This document shows, in pieces, positions 37,852 through 47,045 of a stretch of 64,000 nt of DNA. Positions within the stretch are counted from its first letter, which is position 1. Each line of letters opens with the position of its first letter. Position numbers and translations under genes: made by a program. Where the stretch lies: positions 27,481 through 91,480 of the forward strand of contig CAMNPN010000011.1 of assembly GCA_946548085.1 (NCBI GenBank), in the 5' to 3' direction. The notes below the pieces were generated by a model that was not told where the DNA came from, made no database searches, and saw nothing but the letters and a program-made list of their open reading frames with translations. The stretch is from an uncultured Prevotella sp. Its GTDB lineage: Bacteria; Bacteroidota; Bacteroidia; Bacteroidales; Bacteroidaceae.

Positions 37852-39306
37852 ATGAAGAATGTTAAAGCACTGTTGCTCATGCTGCTGATGGTGGTGATGA
37901 GCATGGGCGTGAAGGCCCAGGAGACCCAAAATGGTCAGGAGTCGCAAGAGGTAAAGGAGCCTCAGGCAGTTCAGAATGCTCAGGAGGCCCCGAAAGTGGT
38001 GGTCACGGGAACGGACGGCTACACAGGTGGCACGATTGTCGTCAACGAAGAGAAGTCGAGCGGACAGACGGTGGTCATCACGGTGACGCCTGCCACCGAC
38101 TATTATATCGCCAAGAAAGACATCGAGGTGATCCCGGCCAGAGACCCCTCGCTGGCAACCCGTACTGAGGGAGAAAGCACGGCACCGGCCATCGACCAGA
38201 AGCCGCTGGCGCTGACGCTGGTGGTCGCTGACGGCGAGGAACAGAAAGACGATGTCGACGACCTCACCGCCCAGCGCGAGTATAGCTTCACCGTGCCCGA
38301 AGGCCTCGGCGCCTGGATCGCGAAGGCCGACTTCCACGAGGTGGACAAGCCCGTCACTTCTGGAAAGATAGACGGCTCGGACGTGAGTTGGGAGGTGACA
38401 GGCGAGGCCGAGAACACGTCGCTGACACTCGACGGTGAGGGCGCCGCCACCCTCGGAGAGACCGCTCCCTGGGAGGCGTTCAAGGATCAGATCGTCTCGC
38501 TGACAGTCGGCGAGGATGTGCAGGATCTGGGCGACGGTCTGCTCGCAGGCCTCGGCAGCCTCAGGACCATCACCCTGAAGGGCTCGAAGATTGTGGGCCT
38601 CGGCCGGAACACCCTCTCGAAGGAGGTGACCGTTGATGTCGCAGGACAACTCTATAATGAATACAAAGCCTCCGACGACTGGGGCCAGGCCACCATCACC
38701 AGCACTGGCGGCACCCAGATGACGGGCGTCGCCTTCGGCACGAACAACGACTACGACACCTTCGTCAGCAGCGAGGCCCTGCAGGTGCCCTCCATGCTGA
38801 CGGCCTACACCGTCACTGGCGTTGACGGCAGCAGGGTGGTGCTCGACGAGGTGAAGGTCATCCCGGCTGGTGTGCCCGTGCTGCTCTTCAGCAAGGGCCT
38901 CGACGACAGTGACTTCATCACCGCCAAGGCCACAGACCAGGACGGCGACATCACCGTGAAGAAACAGACAGGCGGCACCACATACTCGCTCCAGGTGGCC
39001 CCCGAGGGCGGACAGCCGGTCGGATTGGGAGAGGTCTACCTGCTCTACAACGACGTGTTCTACCTCTCTCAGGCTGGCACCATCCCCGCTGGCGGCATCT
39101 ACCTGCAGCCGGCAAAGGAGCAGCTCGTCAAGACCCGTTCGATGCTCGTCATCGACGGCACCGGCACCACGGCCATCGATGCCCCCGTCACATTCGCCTC
39201 TCAGCGCCCTGATGCCTGGTACACCCTCGACGGCCGCCGCCTCAGCGGCAAGCCCTCGCAGAAAGGTGTCTACATCAATGGTGGCGTCAAGGTCGTGATT
39301 AAGTGA
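37852..39306 (+). CDS. Secreted surface protein with one BspA-like LRR segment and short Prevotella-type C-terminal motif
   Basis: 484 aa, signal peptide MKNVKALLLMLLMVVMSMGVKAQ. 'IVSLTVGEDVQDLGDGLLAGLGSLRTITL'. C-terminal 'WYTLDGRRLSGKPSQKGVYINGGVKVVIK'. Confidence 0.75.
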   Translation: MKNVKALLLMLLMVVMSMGVKAQETQNGQESQEVKEPQAVQNAQEAPKVVVTGTDGYTGGTIVVNEEKSSGQTVVITVTPATDYYIAKKDIEVIPARDPSLATRTEGESTAPAIDQKPLALTLVVADGEEQKDDVDDLTAQREYSFTVPEGLGAWIAKADFHEVDKPVTSGKIDGSDVSWEVTGEAENTSLTLDGEGAATLGETAPWEAFKDQIVSLTVGEDVQDLGDGLLAGLGSLRTITLKGSKIVGLGRNTLSKEVTVDVAGQLYNEYKASDDWGQATITSTGGTQMTGVAFGTNNDYDTFVSSEALQVPSMLTAYTVTGVDGSRVVLDEVKVIPAGVPVLLFSKGLDDSDFITAKATDQDGDITVKKQTGGTTYSLQVAPEGGQPVGLGEVYLLYNDVFYLSQAGTIPAGGIYLQPAKEQLVKTRSMLVIDGTGTTAIDAPVTFASQRPDAWYTLDGRRLSGKPSQKGVYINGGVKVVIK

Positions 39307-39370
39307 GAGAAGCGGCAAAGTTCACATTGACGCTGGAACTGTACAGAGAGACATTGACGCAGGATATGAC

Positions 39371-39541
39371 ATGGATACGGACTATGATTTCAAAGGTAAG
39401 GATTTTGGCTATGCAAGAACATTGGACGAACTGGAACTTGCGCTTGATGAGGCAGATTCTGAACGTAGTGATCCGTCTAAATGGGTTACTCCTGTTGAAT
39501 TTCATTCTCGCATAGAAAACAAATATCCATGGCTAAGGTAG
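39371..39541 (+). CDS. Small antitoxin-like protein
   Basis: MDTDYDFKGKDFGYARTLDELELALDEADSERSDPSKWVTPVEFHSRIENKYPWLR*, overlapping the start (39529) of a RelE/ParE-like remnant. Confidence 0.55.
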   Translation: MDTDYDFKGKDFGYARTLDELELALDEADSERSDPSKWVTPVEFHSRIENKYPWLR

Positions 39542-39660
39542 TTTGGCGAGAAAAGGCTTTGCTTCTGCTTGAAGCGCACAAGGTGTCTGACACATTGTGA
39601 GCATATTTGGGACATGCGAATGAATCCTGTAAAATTGAAAAGAATGAAGTTCGATATATG
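39529..39660 (+). pseudogene. RelE/ParE-type toxin remnant with internal out-of-frame deletion
   Basis: N-terminus MAKVVWREKALLLLEAHKVSDTL* followed in another frame by EHIWDMRMNPVKLKRMKFDI*, the usual ends of such a toxin without its middle. Confidence 0.65.
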
Positions 39661-39678
39661 AAGCAAGAATATATGACA
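39658..39678 (+). repeat. 21-bp direct repeat copy 1 (ATGAAGCAAGAATATATGACA)
   Basis: Identical to 40371-40391. Confidence 0.95.
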
Positions 39679-40302
39679 CACGATATACACACCACGCAGC
39701 ACGACGGACCGCAGCAGGGAGAGATTATTCTCTACCAGCCCGACGAGACCGTACGCCTCGAGGTGCGACTGGAGGATGATACCGTCTGGCTGACGCAACA
39801 GCAGATGGCGGAGTTGTTCCAGACAACAAGGAATAATATAACTTTGCATATTGGCAACATTTTCAAAGAAGATGAGTTGGAGGAATCGTCAGTACGTAAG
39901 GAATCCTTACTAACTGCATCCGACGGAAAAAGATATCGCACAAAATTCTACAACTTAGACGTAATTATTTCTGTTGGATATCGTGTGAAATCCCAGCGGG
40001 GCACAAAGTTCCGTCAGTGGGCAAATAAGATAATAAAGGAGTATTTACTTCGAGGATATACCATTAATCTGCAACTACAACAGATGGAACAGCGTATGGA
40101 TGCTCGTCTTGAAGCACACGTACAAAATGAACAGAAACGTTTCAGCCAGATAGAGCAGACATTGGTCAACCAACAGCAGAAGATCGACTTCTTCGTCCGC
40201 ACGAACCAGCCGCCGGTAGAGGGCGTGCTGTTCGAAGGTCAGATATTTGATGCCTTCGAACTGATGGGAATCGACAAGAACGTCATCCTTGGCCAACTAT
40301 AA
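39658..40302 (+). CDS. RhuM-family protein, apparently truncated at the C-terminus
   Basis: 'ILYQPDETVRLEVRLEDDTVWLTQQQMAELFQTTRNNITLHIGNIFKEDELEESSVRKE' is a RhuM signature; ends early at 'GQIFDAFELMGIDKNVILGQL*'. Start may be 39658 or 39673. Confidence 0.75.
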   Translation: MKQEYMTHDIHTTQHDGPQQGEIILYQPDETVRLEVRLEDDTVWLTQQQMAELFQTTRNNITLHIGNIFKEDELEESSVRKESLLTASDGKRYRTKFYNLDVIISVGYRVKSQRGTKFRQWANKIIKEYLLRGYTINLQLQQMEQRMDARLEAHVQNEQKRFSQIEQTLVNQQQKIDFFVRTNQPPVEGVLFEGQIFDAFELMGIDKNVILGQL

Positions 40303-40370
40303 AGGACTACGAATTTTACGAATGAAGATAAGCGACAACGGATTACACGGATTCAACGGATTCAAGACAA

Positions 40371-40391
40371 ATGAAGCAAGAATATATGACA
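40371..40391 (+). repeat. 21-bp direct repeat copy 2 (ATGAAGCAAGAATATATGACA)
   Basis: Identical to 39658-39678; covers the start of the 1872-aa ORF. Confidence 0.95.
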
Positions 40392-43300
40392 ACATACATG
40401 AATAAGACAATGATGAGGTTTTTTGCCATCGCCCTGCTGCTGATGGTCAGCCTGGGCGCTCGGGCAGAAGTAAAAGTATTGTTCGGAGTAAACGGCACGG
40501 AACTGCAGCCTGATAAGGACGGCAAGGTCACCCTCGGCCAGAAAGAACTGACGGGCGGTACTGTCATTATCTCTCAGGAAGACCAGAAAGACGGCACGAC
40601 GAAGTTGTTCCTCGCTGTGACCCCCGACAAAGGCTACAGGCTGGCTGAGAATGGTCTCGAGGTCTATACCGTCGCCCCCGCCGACATCAGTCAAACCCGC
40701 ACCGTGAAAGCCTCTACCAAACTCGATATCAAAAGCGAAGACTTTAAAGACGAAGCCTCGAAGCGCACCTATACCGCCACCATCGACTCCAAGCTTGCCC
40801 TTTGGGTGAAGAGCGCGACTTTCGCTTCAAATGGATCAAAAGGAAACAGAGATGTTACCCATACTTATTATGCTTTACATTGCAACGGTAATGGCTATCT
40901 TCGTGTGAACGGAGAGGCCAGCGTCAGCTTGACTAACCATGCCACTTTCTACTATGGCAATATCTTTAGCAACGACGGCAGTTCGCTATGGGTAATCACA
41001 TCCGACGGTTACCTGAAGAACAACTACTTCTACCTGAACGTGGCCAACAACAGTACGCTGTATCTCTCCATTGACCCCGTTACGCAGTGGACGCTGGAGG
41101 ATATCGATGGTCAGACAAAAAAACACGTAAAGATAAATGACGGCACCAATGACCTGTACCTCTGCTATGACAATAAAACTATCAAACTTGCCACATCACC
41201 GAGCGGCTACTACAATGCTTGCCCAATCACTTTGACCGAGGAGAGCTGGTCTGGCCCGACAACTGCAGACCTCACCCTGCAGTCGCCACAACTCATCACC
41301 TATCTCCGTGGCTACTTCACACAGAAGTTCAACTACAGTTTCGTCAACGATGCTGGCAAAACAGTGTCGGAAAACAACAAGGAGCGGAGAGTCTATGCCA
41401 CCTACAGCTACGTCAGCGGTGGTAGCAATAAGGGTACAGACTGGAATATCACAAACGATGGCATTATCTATAACATGAAGGCCAGCGGCGACGTCGCTGT
41501 TACTGCCACCTACAATGTACTGCCTGCTGACCCAAAAGCACTTGGTTTACACCCCAATCCATCGTCGATGAACAATAGGAAGTTCACCATCCAGCAGAAG
41601 GCATTTACACCGACCGCTGACATGGATTATCTGTTTTTCAGCATCAAGGGCGGCGATGACTATTGCTATCCCTACGATGATGGCATCAGCGAGAACTCCC
41701 CTGTGAAGGCTAACGGCAAGGGTGGAACGGGAAACACCTCAGTGCTCTCAGACCCCCTTAATGATGGCTCTGGTCGTAACCTGGAAATAAGTTGGAAGAT
41801 TACCACCGACGATGCCGGCTTCTGCATGTTCAAGAATACAAGCACTGGGCGCTATCTATATTTCTACGAGCCGAAGAGCACTTCGGAAAGTATTGGCGAG
41901 CTGCGTGTGGGAGCCACTACGTTGCCCACCGACGCTACACTTAGCCAGTATAAGTTCCGACTCTATAAAACCAGCACCACAGACTATAGCACGTGCTACT
42001 TTATTATTCCCTATAGCAAGTTGTTCGCTATTTACAAGAGTGACGGAATAGCCGCTGATCTTTATGCCAGCCTTAACATCACAGACTACAAGACTGACAA
42101 TGTTATACGTCCCTTCAAATCGAACGATAACTCCAAGTGGTGCATATACAAGTACGAGGCAGAATATCGCGTGAGGAACGACTTTACCTTCAGCGGCCCT
42201 GCCAGTACCGATGCTATTGGCAATGTTAAATTCACATCTACCGATGGTTGGTACGGCAAATATATCAAGGAGTCGCCAAAGGAAGGCAACGGCCAGCGAG
42301 GGCTGGTGGTCAGCGGCAGTTACAACACCAACAAAGTCAACTACATCTGGACGGTGATAGGTCTTGACGATTATATCGACCATACGAACTGGACAACAGG
42401 CGACGGTGGTTACGTAAAAACTATTGTAAACAATAAGAATTTCACTTTCAACGTCAGTTCCCTACCGATATCTACTGCCTCTGGTACCGTACAGTTACAG
42501 CTCAGAGGGGGAGAGGAAGATGAGAATTCTGCGACGAAACCCTACAAATGGTCAGAAAAGAAGACGCTGGGCTTTACTATCCTTGGCAATGGCACGGTGG
42601 AGTTCACAGACATTTCCTCTCTGTCGGAAATCACCAGCAGCGGTGGAGCCTATCGACTGACAGCAGATGTGTCGTACACCGCCCCCGGAGTAACAACTTT
42701 TAGTGGTATCCTCGACTGCAACAATAAGACCATCAGCGGCCTTACGGCACCGCTGTTTAATACACTGACCAACGGCACGGTGTGCAACTTAAATATCTCA
42801 GATGCAAATATCAGTCAGGACGGACAGGTGGGTGCTATTGCCTGTGTGGCCAATGGTGGCAGCCGCATATACAACGTGGGTATCCTCAGCGGCAGTGTGA
42901 GTAGCACGTCAACCAGCACTGCTAATAGTTCAGTGGGCTGTTGCGGCGGACTGGTGGGGCTGCTAGACGGCTCTGCCCGCGTCATAAACTGCTTCAGCTA
43001 TGCTAAAATTACGGGTGGCAACCGTGTGGGAGGCATCGTGGGCTATAACAACTTCGAGACCAAATCCAACGATGCACGTACTATGGTGATGAACTGTATG
43101 TTCTATGGCGATATTACTGGTGGATCGTCTAAGGCTCCAATCTATAATGGCAAGATTATAACAAACAGAAGTGATGCTAATGGTGTGAGCAACTTCAATT
43201 ATTTCTGGGCAGGTGCTTCTTATGTTCAAAACAGACATATAGATGTATATAATTGCGCACTGGCAGCTGAGACACGATTCTTGCAACGGTTTGAATTCTT

Positions 43301-45989
43301 CCGCAACATGCTCAACAGTAATCGAGAATTAGCAGCTTGGTGGGCCACAGGCAGTCGCAACAATAAGGATGAAATGATGAAATGGGTGTTGGAACCTTCA
43401 CAGATTGGTAGCAGCACGCCATATCCCATTCTGAAGAAACAGGGTTATTATCCTTCTGTTGTTAACAACAATTCAGCTACTACGTCTTCTGACAATTCTT
43501 CTGCTATTGATTATACGAAGTCTACTGCTCCTGAGACGCCAGAAACCACAAAAACGCTTTCTGTAACTCTTAGTGGCGAAGGTATTACAACGACCTCATT
43601 GACATTGCCTATCACAGACAAAGATCCGAACCACTTTAACTTTAATTACCATAAAGTACAACTGCCTTATTTTAACGATGTAGGAACCGGGAACTACACC
43701 AACAATAAAGTAGTGACCGGCTGGGAGGTATCTGTTTCTGGTGGCACACATGGTTTTTCTGACGATTCTTCTGATGCAAGTGCAAGTGTAAATGAGGCAG
43801 GCGATATTACGCTTACCACCCCATATAACTTCGCAGATCGCAAAAGCACAGAGAAGGATAATTATGCAAATAGTGGGCGTATCTTCAATCAAGGTGCTTA
43901 CTTTGATGTTCCTGAGGGGGTAACATCTATTACGATTAAGCCTCACTGGGCCAAGTGTGTCTATGTCTCCGACGCATACCCTGATGTCGTGTACAATCAG
44001 GGTATGGGTGGAGCTGCTAACGTTACAACCATTGGTGGCGGACAACGCTTTGAAAACGACAAAAAGTATAATCTTGTTACTTGTACTCGTGATGACCAAA
44101 ATGGCCAGGTTGTTTACACTTCCATGGGTAATGCAGTAAATGCATTGGCCCCTTCTGGCACCGTTTACGATAATGCTATTGTGCTTGTGGGCAATGTTCA
44201 TAGTACCAGTGTTTCTTCTACTGAAAGTAATAAGCCATTTACCATCATGTCTATTGACTTAGATAAGGACAACGAACCTGACTATTCGTATATTTTGCGT
44301 TTTGATAGCCGTGTTCGCTTACACCCTGTCAGGGTTGACTTCATAAATATTATAGGTCTTGGTATGGCACAGAAGTCGAATGGTGGTACTGGTACTTATA
44401 ATTTTGGTATTCTGCAGCCACTCGGTTGGTTTGAGTCAACCAACACATCCCTTTTCCGATTCACGCAGTTCGAGTATGATAAAAAGGATAGGGTGGAAAG
44501 TCCAATGATTTTGCAGGGCGGTGTGATTGAACAATGGGTGACTGTTGGAGGAACTGAAACAACTCATAAAGAAGGAAAAACGGTAACCTACTATCACGTT
44601 GGAGGCAATGTGTGGTTCAAGGAATTTCATATTGGCGTCCATCAGGATAAAACGCAGGATGAGTTTGTCAGTCCCCATCCCCCCATTTCGGTAACAGGTG
44701 GCGACTTTAACGAGTTCTATCTGACAGGTTTATATAACACCCCCAATGCCAATTATGATGACAATGCAGAATGCTACATCAATGGCGGTCACTTCGGCAA
44801 GGTGGCAGGAACGGGTATGCAGGGTATTGGCACAATTGGTGGCGGAGGTAAGGGTAATATTATTTGGCAGATAGACAATGCCGATATCGATGAGTTTTAT
44901 GCTGGTGGAACCAATGCCGCCCATATCGCTGAGGGAGACATCTTTACCGTCATCTCTAATAGTCGTGTAGACCAGTTCTGTGGTGGTCCCAAGTTTGGCA
45001 ACATGAATAGTGATAAGAAAGTGGTTACAAATGCCACCAATTGCACTTTCCGCACCTTCTTTGGTGCCGGCTATGGTGGTAATTCATATAACCGTAGATA
45101 TCCTGCAAATCAGAATAGTAAAATTAATATCGACTGGAACGACTGGGTTTCCAAACAATACACAAAGAAATATGACGCTGCATACAATGGTGTAGAAACA
45201 CGAATTGATTATCAGTTCCTGCCAATGTCTGGCAATACTACTAACGTATGCCGCCTGTTTGTTGATTATGTCAGCTTCTCGCTGGCCACCACATATGATG
45301 TCACATCAAAACTCACTGGTTGCACCATTGCTAAAAGTCCGCTTGGAAGTCTCGATCTTTTCGAAGGATGTATTGGTAACTTCTATGGTGGCGGTAGTCT
45401 TGGCAAAGTAGATGGTAATGTAAAGTCGACACTCACGAATTGTAAAGTAGAAGGTAGTGCATTTGGTGCAGGCTACTCTGCAACACTTCCTACTGTTGCT
45501 GTGATGAATAATAGTTTCCAAACAGAGCCTTACTACGATGGAAACCTCGGAGCCTATTTGGATGCGGTACTCCCTACCACATTGCCCTATACTTGGGAAC
45601 AAGCCAGCACTGTCAATTCTACAGAAACGGCAATTAATACAGGCACACAAAAACTCTTTACCACCGTAAATCTGAGCAAGTCCAACCTTGGCTCGGTGAA
45701 TGGCAATGTCACCCTCACCATCGATGGCAGCAGCGATAAAGGTTCTACAGTCTCTGGCAACGTCTTCGGCGGCGGTGAATCGAGCTATGTCACAGGTACT
45801 GACCACAAAGTCACTGTCACATTAGCGGGAAAAACCCAAGTACTAGGTAATGTCTATGGTGGCGGCGATAAGGGCCTCGTAGAAGGCAGCACAGAGGTGA
45901 ATATTCTGAAGGAACTACCGACTTCCGGTAGTGGTAGTAGCTCAGGAGAAGGCACAGGTGAGGGTTCCGGCAGTGGCTCTGGTAATTAA
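40371..45989 (+). CDS. Giant (1872 aa) secreted surface protein with GLUG-like and V[YF]GGG repeats
   Basis: Signal peptide (MNKTMMRFFAIALLLMVSLGARAE). GLUG-like 'VGCCGGLVGLLDGSARVINCFSYAKITGGNRVGGIVGYN'. C-terminal 'VSGNVFGGGES', 'VLGNVYGGGDKG' then GSGSSSGEGTGEGSGSGSGN. Confidence 0.8.
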   Translation: MKQEYMTTYMNKTMMRFFAIALLLMVSLGARAEVKVLFGVNGTELQPDKDGKVTLGQKELTGGTVIISQEDQKDGTTKLFLAVTPDKGYRLAENGLEVYTVAPADISQTRTVKASTKLDIKSEDFKDEASKRTYTATIDSKLALWVKSATFASNGSKGNRDVTHTYYALHCNGNGYLRVNGEASVSLTNHATFYYGNIFSNDGSSLWVITSDGYLKNNYFYLNVANNSTLYLSIDPVTQWTLEDIDGQTKKHVKINDGTNDLYLCYDNKTIKLATSPSGYYNACPITLTEESWSGPTTADLTLQSPQLITYLRGYFTQKFNYSFVNDAGKTVSENNKERRVYATYSYVSGGSNKGTDWNITNDGIIYNMKASGDVAVTATYNVLPADPKALGLHPNPSSMNNRKFTIQQKAFTPTADMDYLFFSIKGGDDYCYPYDDGISENSPVKANGKGGTGNTSVLSDPLNDGSGRNLEISWKITTDDAGFCMFKNTSTGRYLYFYEPKSTSESIGELRVGATTLPTDATLSQYKFRLYKTSTTDYSTCYFIIPYSKLFAIYKSDGIAADLYASLNITDYKTDNVIRPFKSNDNSKWCIYKYEAEYRVRNDFTFSGPASTDAIGNVKFTSTDGWYGKYIKESPKEGNGQRGLVVSGSYNTNKVNYIWTVIGLDDYIDHTNWTTGDGGYVKTIVNNKNFTFNVSSLPISTASGTVQLQLRGGEEDENSATKPYKWSEKKTLGFTILGNGTVEFTDISSLSEITSSGGAYRLTADVSYTAPGVTTFSGILDCNNKTISGLTAPLFNTLTNGTVCNLNISDANISQDGQVGAIACVANGGSRIYNVGILSGSVSSTSTSTANSSVGCCGGLVGLLDGSARVINCFSYAKITGGNRVGGIVGYNNFETKSNDARTMVMNCMFYGDITGGSSKAPIYNGKIITNRSDANGVSNFNYFWAGASYVQNRHIDVYNCALAAETRFLQRFEFFRNMLNSNRELAAWWATGSRNNKDEMMKWVLEPSQIGSSTPYPILKKQGYYPSVVNNNSATTSSDNSSAIDYTKSTAPETPETTKTLSVTLSGEGITTTSLTLPITDKDPNHFNFNYHKVQLPYFNDVGTGNYTNNKVVTGWEVSVSGGTHGFSDDSSDASASVNEAGDITLTTPYNFADRKSTEKDNYANSGRIFNQGAYFDVPEGVTSITIKPHWAKCVYVSDAYPDVVYNQGMGGAANVTTIGGGQRFENDKKYNLVTCTRDDQNGQVVYTSMGNAVNALAPSGTVYDNAIVLVGNVHSTSVSSTESNKPFTIMSIDLDKDNEPDYSYILRFDSRVRLHPVRVDFINIIGLGMAQKSNGGTGTYNFGILQPLGWFESTNTSLFRFTQFEYDKKDRVESPMILQGGVIEQWVTVGGTETTHKEGKTVTYYHVGGNVWFKEFHIGVHQDKTQDEFVSPHPPISVTGGDFNEFYLTGLYNTPNANYDDNAECYINGGHFGKVAGTGMQGIGTIGGGGKGNIIWQIDNADIDEFYAGGTNAAHIAEGDIFTVISNSRVDQFCGGPKFGNMNSDKKVVTNATNCTFRTFFGAGYGGNSYNRRYPANQNSKINIDWNDWVSKQYTKKYDAAYNGVETRIDYQFLPMSGNTTNVCRLFVDYVSFSLATTYDVTSKLTGCTIAKSPLGSLDLFEGCIGNFYGGGSLGKVDGNVKSTLTNCKVEGSAFGAGYSATLPTVAVMNNSFQTEPYYDGNLGAYLDAVLPTTLPYTWEQASTVNSTETAINTGTQKLFTTVNLSKSNLGSVNGNVTLTIDGSSDKGSTVSGNVFGGGESSYVTGTDHKVTVTLAGKTQVLGNVYGGGDKGLVEGSTEVNILKELPTSGSGSSSGEGTGEGSGSGSGN

Positions 45990-46016
45990 ACACACGGGGA
46001 CAGCCCCCCTGTGATG

Positions 46017-46054
46017 TAAGACGGAAGACGGAATAAAGAATAAGATCAAGATAT
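46017..46054 (+). repeat. 38-nt direct repeat copy 1 (TAAGACGGAAGACGGAATAARGAATAAGAWCAAGATA)
   Basis: Matches 47043-47080 with 2-3 differences; extends into the first DUF3791 start. Confidence 0.9.
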
Positions 46055-46310
46055 GGCAAAGAGTGAATCAATGAAGAATGTTATTGAAATATCAAAGACG
46101 CAGGTAATAATGGCCTTTGTGGCTACATGCATTGAGGCTACGGCACGTTTGCTGAACACATCTTATAAAGAAGTGTATCAGCGAATGAAGCATGTAGGAC
46201 TGATAGAACACTATATCATTCCTCACTATGAAACTCTTCATAGCGAAAGTCGTGAGAATATTGCAAAGGACATTGCTGAGTGCCTAACAGAATGGGAGGG
46301 CAGGAGATGA
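46053..46310 (+). CDS. DUF3791-like small protein (first copy)
   Basis: 85 aa 'VIEISKTQVIMAFVATCIEATARLLNTSYKEVYQRMKHVGLIEHYIIPHYETLHSES'. Stop overlaps the next ATG (ATGA). Confidence 0.65.
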   Translation: MAKSESMKNVIEISKTQVIMAFVATCIEATARLLNTSYKEVYQRMKHVGLIEHYIIPHYETLHSESRENIAKDIAECLTEWEGRR

Positions 46311-46798
46311 AGGAGATAATCGTCTATCATGGGGGAACGGAAATCGTTGAGCATCCGAACTGCAAGGCGGGCCGCCGTAATCTGGACTTTGGCCAAGGCT
46401 TTTATGTGACCAATATTTCTCAGCAAGCTATAAGTTGGGCTCGTCTGGTGGCCGATAAAAGAGGTAAAGATCCTGTTCTAAACCGATACCGTCTGAATCG
46501 CGAGGGAATTCTGGCCGAGGGTCGCTGTAAGGTATTTGAGGCATACGATAAAGACTGGTTGGAGTTCATCGTGGTCAGTCGTCGTGGGCTGGATGTGGCC
46601 AGTAATTATGATTATATTGAAGGCGGCGTGGCAAACGACCGCGTGGTTGATACTGTCAACCTCTATATGGCAGGACTGATGGAAGAGGAAACGGCCTTGC
46701 GTCGTTTGTCAGAACATCGGCCGAACAATCAGATGTGCTTCCTGTCTCAGGAATTAACTGATAAATATCTCATTTTCGATGGAACAGACGATATCTAA
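46307..46798 (+). CDS. DUF3990-like putative ADP-ribosyltransferase
   Basis: MKEIIVYHGGTEIVEHPNCKAGRRNLDFGQGFYVTNISQQAISWA...NNQMCFLSQELTDKYLIF. YHGG and GQGFYVT resemble the H and Y motifs of H-Y-[EQ] ADP-ribosyltransferases. Confidence 0.75.
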   Translation: MKEIIVYHGGTEIVEHPNCKAGRRNLDFGQGFYVTNISQQAISWARLVADKRGKDPVLNRYRLNREGILAEGRCKVFEAYDKDWLEFIVVSRRGLDVASNYDYIEGGVANDRVVDTVNLYMAGLMEEETALRRLSEHRPNNQMCFLSQELTDKYLIFDGTDDI

Positions 46799-47045
46799 CG
46801 ATCCGGTTAAGTCACCTGTCATACAGGAGATTATTATGAGCAATCGCATAGGGGCCATCTCTGTGGAGTTAGCGAAACGCTTGGACATAGAGCCTGTAAA
46901 GGCTTTACAGATGTTCTATGAGAGCCAAACATGTGCCGATCTACACGACAAGTCCACAGGGCTTTACCTCTATGGTGATCTCTATATCGTAGATGAATTT
47001 TTGTTGGAAAATGAACATAAAGGGGAAAATTCCTCTGTAGTATAA
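46779..47045 (+). CDS. DUF3791-like small protein (second copy)
   Basis: 88 aa 'ISVELAKRLDIEPVKALQMFYESQTCADLHDKSTGLYLYGDLYIVDEFLLE'; overlaps the DUF3990-like gene by 20 nt. Confidence 0.7.
   Translation: MEQTISNDPVKSPVIQEIIMSNRIGAISVELAKRLDIEPVKALQMFYESQTCADLHDKSTGLYLYGDLYIVDEFLLENEHKGENSSVV

Noticed and set aside
37834-39318. 494-aa minus-strand ORF opposite the 484-aa secreted protein
   Set aside because: The plus-strand ORF has promoter, signal peptide and C-terminal motif; the minus ORF has none of these.
45990-46015. Terminator after the 1872-aa gene (CACACGGGGACAGCCCCCCTGTG)
   Set aside because: Stem is short and bulged with no T-run; not strong enough to list as a feature.
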